Shown: positions 58,999 to 64,000 of the stretch, piece after piece
Position numbering within the stretch: the first letter of the stretch is position 1
Layout: each line of letters begins with the position of its first letter
Assembly (NCBI RefSeq): GCF_046630445.1
Contig: NC_092341.1
Location: forward strand, 3,014,001 to 3,078,000
Source of the DNA: Rutidosis leptorrhynchoides
Taxonomy: Eukaryota > Streptophyta > Magnoliopsida > Asterales > Asteraceae
Direction of reading: 5' to 3'
DNA: 64,000 bases
Program-made: the position numbers and the translations under genes
The notes under the pieces: model-generated
Database searches by the model: none
What the model was told of the DNA's origin: nothing
What the model saw: only the letters and a program-made list of their open reading frames with translations

Positions 58999-61872
58999 TG
59001 TAACGACCCTGGTTTTACCAACGTTATTTATTAATAATTATTATTATTAATACGCTTGATTAAACGAATGTATGTTATTACATTTACATGTTGCTTTGAT
59101 TGCCCGTACTTGAACTTTAAATGCCCGAAACGTCTTTGTGACACCCGGAACTTGCACGAATAATATTTTAAGATATTATTTACATCCATGATTAATTTTA
59201 TTAATCATTTTAATTAACTAAGGCTTTTAGTTAATTACTTGGGCTTAAGTTGGACTTATTTGGATTATTTGCAACTTGGGCTTTAATTAGTGTAATGGAC
59301 TCTTGAATAAGACTCACAAGCCCACCCTACTTCTTTTAATGGACATTAAGCCCACTCTTGCATACTTGTAAGTATCATTTAAACATAAACTAACTAGTTA
59401 CTTGCTTAAGGAATCTAGTTGCCTTATAATCCCCATGAGACTAACCCTTTTATCCATCTTTTGAACTTTAACATGCATGTAACCATAAAACAACTCTCCT
59501 CTCCCCTTTTTTGCTGCAGAAGCCGTGGGGTTTGGGGGCTCAAAGGAGTCCACACTTCATCATTTCTTCATTACTTGTTCACTTGAAATCTCCCACTCCA
59601 ACACACACACACATTACTTGCATACTTTTCTCTCTTTTCCCTCTCATTTTTCTCTAAAGATTGTAAGTATTATGAACAATTTTTCTTCTCTTTTCTTTGT
59701 CCCAAAACTGAATTTAAACACCACATAATCATCATCATCTTTTGTTGTTTGTTACTTAATCTTGTTGTAGTTTAATTACTTGTAGATTACTAGTTGTTAT
59801 TTTCTTACTTACTTGTTATTCTTTACTAGTTACAAGATCAAACTTTCTAGTTTTGATTCTTCATTTATATCTTGTATTTAACAAGAACATCAAGAACATA
59901 ATCTCTCTAGTTATGTTCTACATATTTTGTTTCAAAGAATTAAAGTTCATAGTTGTATAAACTCTTTACTTGTAGTTCTTGAAGTAACTTTGAAGTTACT
60001 TCACTTAAAGATCAACTTGGGTTGAATCTTTAAAAGTAAGAGCAACTATGAATCATCTTCTTGTTTAGTTAGCTTTCTACTTTATTTATTTCAAGAATTT
60101 AAAGTTTATAATCTTTATAATTGTTACTTGTGTTCTTGTTTGTTGTATGTTACTAGAATACCACCTTCATGGTTGGTTTAGGCTTATCTTTCATTTTCTT
60201 TATTTCTTATTGTTAAGTTGCTTACTACACATTTGAACAAGGACATGAAACCAACAAGAGCTTACACTTTGGTGCAAGTATCATGGATCCAACACTTGGT
60301 TGTGATCTTTCTTAGTGTTCATGAACTTGTTCATAAACTTACATGTAACCTTGGTTCATCAAACACTTACAACACTTGCACTTGAGTTATGATGGACAAA
60401 CCTTGGTCAAAATGATGTTAACACATCAACGAGTTGTACACTTGAAGCTATACGCATCAAGGATGAGAACCGTGATGAACATCAAGCACCGAGACAGCCG
60501 GAACTCTCCAAAACCCACTGTTCTGTCCAAAACCTACTGACCTGATGCTTCTGGAACAGACCAGTAGACCTGGGCTGTTCTAACCTTGATTTTTAGATAG
60601 AACTTTTCGAGTAGATAACTTTTCATATAGGACTCGTCTTAATCCGAGTTACGGTTTAGGATTTATGGCCCTCCGATCGTTACCATGTCCTTTAACGTTG
60701 TGCAGAAATTTCTGACCTACTCGCACTTAGACCGTCGCCACAGTCAAACCAAGACGAGTTTGCTTCTGTAAATTTTACCACACTTAAGGGACTCATAGAC
60801 GGAGCCATGGCCACTGGTCTCACCTTAATTCAGTAAGGATAGAGGCCGTGGTGACTGACCGAAGTCAGCCTTTGTTTTAAACGACTTTCATAAACGAGTC
60901 TTACTTGTTACCTTTTGTTTAATGATGATTGATGATGACCCTTATGACCTTAATTACGTACTTGTAAACCTTTTGAGACGACTTATTGACTTAGTGCTAT
61001 TTGACTTAGGTTGAGGACGTTTGGACCGTTACTTGCACACCACTTTCCGACTACTACCTTACCATTACTACTAATCATTGTGAGTTATAGCATTCCCTTT
61101 TTACTTTAACTTATTTTGGGAACTGAGAATGCATGCGGATTTTATGTTTTACATACTAGGCACGAGTACTTAAACTTTATATATGTGTGGGTTATATAAC
61201 GGCAGAAACATTCCCTTTAGCTCGGTAACGTTTAATCATTGGTTTTTGAACCGTGAACGCGAATCTTAGATATGGATCCATAGGGTTTGACATCCCCACT
61301 CGGGCTAGTAGCGCTAGCATTTAACGAGTGTTTAATACTTCGAGGTTATACGCACTTGCCAAGTGCACTTTAAGGGGGTACATTAAACGTTAAGTTAGTT
61401 ACCGGGTGCCCACGGTTAAGCATATACTTTTACATACTTTTGAAACGCTCGTTGTAGCACTGAAATCTCGTGGCCTACTTACATTACTGTTATACTTAAA
61501 CTATAGCTCACCAACCTTTGTGTTGACCTTTTTAAGCATGTATTTTCTCAGGTGCTTGAAGTCGCTTCCGCTATCTTACTAGTCGTGCTGTAGAACCCGC
61601 TGCCTAGAGTTGTTATCGCATGACTACTTATGTTGCATTCAAACTTTTTACTTATGAACTTATGTTATGTAACGACCATTATGGTCACGTACACTTATTT
61701 AATGCTTCTACTCTGTGAAGCATACTTTGATTTGTAAAACAATTGACGTATGTTATGACGTCACTTTTATTTATGAATGTAAACTCTGTTTTGAAAACGC
61801 ATATAGTACTTAACCTTGTAATGATCCTGTTGATGATGGTCCGTACATGATGATTTAGTACGGGGCGTCACA
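58999..61872 (+). repeat. gypsy 3' LTR
   Basis: A 2,874-bp copy of the 5' LTR, beginning after acaggtgggtaa and followed by the tgtat duplication and resumed copia-2 sequence. Confidence 0.95.
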
Positions 61873-62741
61873 TGTATACATTGTAATAGCCAATCGGTGA
61901 TTGGTAGAGCTCATATTACAATGTGTAATGGTATGAATAAACATATGGTATGAATAAACATATGAGACGTAGACATAATAAAGTACGACAACTAATCTCT
62001 AGAGGAATTATCACTATTGACTATGTGAAGTCAAAGGATAATGTTGCGGATCCGCTGACAAAAGGTTTAAACAGAGAGTTAGTGTGTAAGTTGTGCGTGG
62101 GAATGGGACTAAAGCCCATGAAAGGCTAAGTTTATATGAAGGAAAACCTAACTCAGTTGACTGGAGATCCCAAGATCTGAGTTCAATAGGACAACCTACT
62201 TGTATGAACTGGCGAAGTCACTGTGGGAGAGTTGATTACTAAACTAGCAACCCTTACACCTTTTAAAGGGAGTTTACTAATTAAGAGTAGACTTCCTAGT
62301 CCATTCCTAAAAGTGACAAGTAAGAGGTTAAGTTTTATGGCTTTTAATGATTCAACTGAAATAACTATGCGTGGTTAATCAGTAGCGACGTTGTGGTGAA
62401 TCACCTATGTGAGAGAGAAGTGGGGTCGCTTCGAAGGGTATTGTTGGGGCACAATATTTGATAAGCTCTCGCAGAACCAGGCTAATGTTCATGACCATAA
62501 CGAACATAACTATGAGGACTTGACATTGTCAGGGAGAGTCTTGTGTGAAGCGTATTGTCGCCTACACAAACGGTAGACGAGTTCAAAGACATCGCCGTCT
62601 ACTCAGAGCCAGTAGACTAAGTGCGTTTTCACAAGCGAAAGTTCAAAGGGTAACACCTACTTATCGTATGCAAGATTTAACCGCTGAAATTTAATCGGAA
62701 GATTGTTGTTTCTGAGATCGATCTCCATTCATGTGGGGGAT

Positions 62742-63385
62742 TGTTGGAAAATTTGGTTAAAAAGTGTGTTTTCACCAATATTGGACACTAATTAATATAT
62801 GATGAGTAGTCAATATTAATGATGATAAAAATGGGTTTTGTAGCCCCTAACGAGGGCTTTACAATGAACTAAAGTGTGTCCAAAACAGAATAAAGGTGAA
62901 TGAGATATCGAGTCTCAAAGTTGTGCGTTTAGTGCAAATTCTAAAAGGCTTTTAAGTTGCACTAAATTGGTAGTAGGTGGAAACTAAAAGATAGAGCTTC
63001 CATTATAAATAGGAGCCTCAAGAGTTTGTAGAAAATACACAAAATTGGGCAGCAATACAACACACACACACAATTTCTATTGTGCTCTCTCGGTTCAACA
63101 TCAACAGTCTTCCCGTTCGACTATCTTTCAGGCATGTGTTCAAGTCCGGCAGTACGCTGCTTCGGACCGGTGTACCCTGGAACAGACGAAGAATCTGTTT
63201 AAGGGAATTGTGTCAAACACAAGCCCGGTTCAACCCGTTTTATAGTTTGATCTTTCTATTTTCGATTCATATGCTATCTGATTACTATATATATTACATA
63301 GTTGAATCTGAGTATTATGATTCATGTAAACTGTTAGAACATAATCTGATCATATCTATCAGTTTTGTTACTATATTTACCTACA
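62742..63385 (+). repeat. copia-2 3' LTR
   Basis: 644 bp, matching the 5' LTR, preceded by a purine tract and followed by the cattg duplication. Confidence 0.92.
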
Positions 63386-64000
63386 CATTGCTCTGCAACG
63401 TCAGTTGCCTCATCATATTTTCCAAGTTTCATTTCTAGCGATCTCGATAACACCCTATTTAAGTACTAGCCGTCAGAAGATAAAGATTACAATTAACCAA
63501 TGTAATGTAGGCATAAAGCAAGTGGCAATAACTTTTGTCTCGGGGTCTTTGAAAGTGATATGTCAACCTTGCATCTACGATTGATAAATACAAAAAAACG
63601 AACAGGTTTATTTGTTCATCATAAATCATAAAACTATTAATTTATGATGACTTACTAGAGAAACTATCTGAAATTATTCTCATTCAAACTGTTACTGGTA
63701 CTGCTTTTTCTACGCGTAATAATAACTCCGATACTTCAATCCTTAACACCTAGTTTTATGAGTGTCTTTGACTACTAATCTGGAAATTACTGAAGGAATC
63801 AAACCAAAATGAGAAATATGCAATGTTGTGACCAAGGGATATCCTAGTCCGACCTCAAAATGAGGTCACCAAGTGTCATTATCTGCTCCGTGAAAGCCTC
63901 CTTCATTTTATCAGAAAGTAAATGACGAAGCACCACGAGAACTAAATGTGCCCTGAAACGGATCATCTGACGATCACCATGAGACCTGGCAGAAAAGAAA

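Larger units (their letters stand above)
50175..61877 (+). mobile_element. Ty3/gypsy chromovirus (Tekay/Del-like), looks whole, nested in copia-2
   Basis: The LTRs are 50180-53053 and 58999-61872, 2,874 bp each, TGTAACG...CGTCACA, with four differences seen by eye. The duplication tgtat occurs at 50175-50179 and 61873-61877. The primer-binding site tggtatcagagca is at 53056-53068 (initiator-Met tRNA type). The internal region carries an extra ORF and then one long gag-pol ORF with a chromodomain-like C-terminus. The inverted word aaatttcgggacgaaattt follows gag-pol (58962-58980). Large LTRs plus a chromodomain suggest the Tekay/Del lineage. Roughly 0.14% LTR divergence means tens of thousands of years at commonly used plant rates. 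Confidence 0.95.
45236..63390 (+). mobile_element. Ty1/copia retrotransposon (copia-2), heavily broken, hosting a gypsy element
   Basis: The LTRs are 45241-45884 and 62742-63385, 644 bp each, TGTTGG...CCTACA, with one difference seen by eye. The duplication cattg occurs at 45236-45240 and 63386-63390. The full span is 18,145 bp, or about 6.4 kb without the nested gypsy element (50180-61872). Parts recognisable as fragments: gag-like sequence (FKRWQQNVLFCLITLNLARFL), integrase (RNGNKYFITFIDD; YLLNKIP, TPYELW) and the RNase H end (VKSKDNVADPLTKGLNREL). A purine tract (catgtggggga) precedes the 3' LTR. Two related ~165-bp units in the gag region (46850-47215) form a tandem duplication. The interior has many breaks, in contrast to the near-identical LTRs. 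Confidence 0.9.
42251..63985 (-). pseudogene. NUP107: NUP107 nucleoporin pseudogene, split by nested retroelements
   Basis: NUP107 belongs to the Y-complex scaffold of the nuclear pore. Recognisable exons, minus strand: 63985-63854 (SHGDRQMIRF, AHLVLV), 63454-63386 continuing at 45240-44876 (RVLSRSLEMKLGKYDEATD; QSLQKATVIQWLCF; SMWKVPSMPIGAHTL), 44801-44653 (NEYYSCDATYCNWLQIELEN), ~44560-44429 (SALYSSVGEEVVLDRQLL), 44306 to ~44170 (VEVELGCLG, LADGGVLAAIIAA), 42755-42633 (GLCRRCCIPQVILRCMQ), 42508-42390 (VSVSLMESGN, DELIELV) and 42319-42251 (EFLLFEKEYSIGKMDLFEK, stop). Introns persist, so it is not a processed copy. It is dead: a copia element and a SINE sit in one exon, a segment seen in other NUP107 proteins is missing near 44525 beside an in-frame stop, the 42.4 kb exon is frameshifted, and at least one exon between 63854 and 63454 is unrecognisable. 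The 5' part lies beyond the window. Confidence 0.9.

Overview
The window is plant nuclear DNA from a eudicot. It has intron-containing genes with GT-AG splice sites, a plastid-type fatty-acid gene, L1-type LINEs, tRNA-derived SINEs and Ty1/copia and Ty3/gypsy elements. The repeat style and LTR termini look like Asteraceae to me, but that is recognition from memory and was not tested by a search.

Layout. 423-6450 (+): a seven-exon ABC transporter of the B subfamily with an unusually long N-terminus. Its last intron holds a tRNA-Gln-derived SINE and a tandem-repeat block. 6451-9009: spacer with a LINE tail inserted at the edge of a SINE. 9010-12209 (-): the complete 13-coding-exon gene for plastid beta-ketoacyl-ACP synthase II, with a MITE in one intron and an intron in the 5' UTR. 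12210-23115: gene-poor DNA with LINE fragments and a 2.56 kb solo LTR sitting inside one LINE. 23116-29317 (-): a full-length L1-type LINE with both ORFs open and an 18-bp target-site duplication. 30002-33815 (-): an older truncated LINE split by a 1.65 kb unclassified insertion. 34131-36574 (+): a SAP plus CCCH zinc-finger protein gene. 36916-41973: a Ty1/copia element just downstream of it. 42251-63985 (-), running off the window edge: a ruined copy of the nucleoporin gene NUP107. It is interrupted by a solo copia LTR, a LINE-like retroposon, a short SINE and an 18.1 kb copia element that itself carries an 11.7 kb chromovirus-type gypsy element.

How the parts relate. Three host genes look usable: the ABCB transporter, KASII and the SAP/CCCH protein. 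The last has one worrying splice donor. They show no shared pathway. The NUP107 copy is dead by several independent criteria. The insertion order can be read from target-site duplications: NUP107 copy, then copia, then gypsy (youngest, with four differences by eye between 2,874-bp LTRs).

The most unusual item is an extra 275-codon ORF between the 5' LTR and gag-pol of the gypsy element. Other notable items are a copia element whose LTRs are near-identical although its interior is wrecked, the apparently intact young LINE, and a GA dinucleotide where a GT splice donor is expected in the SAP/CCCH gene.
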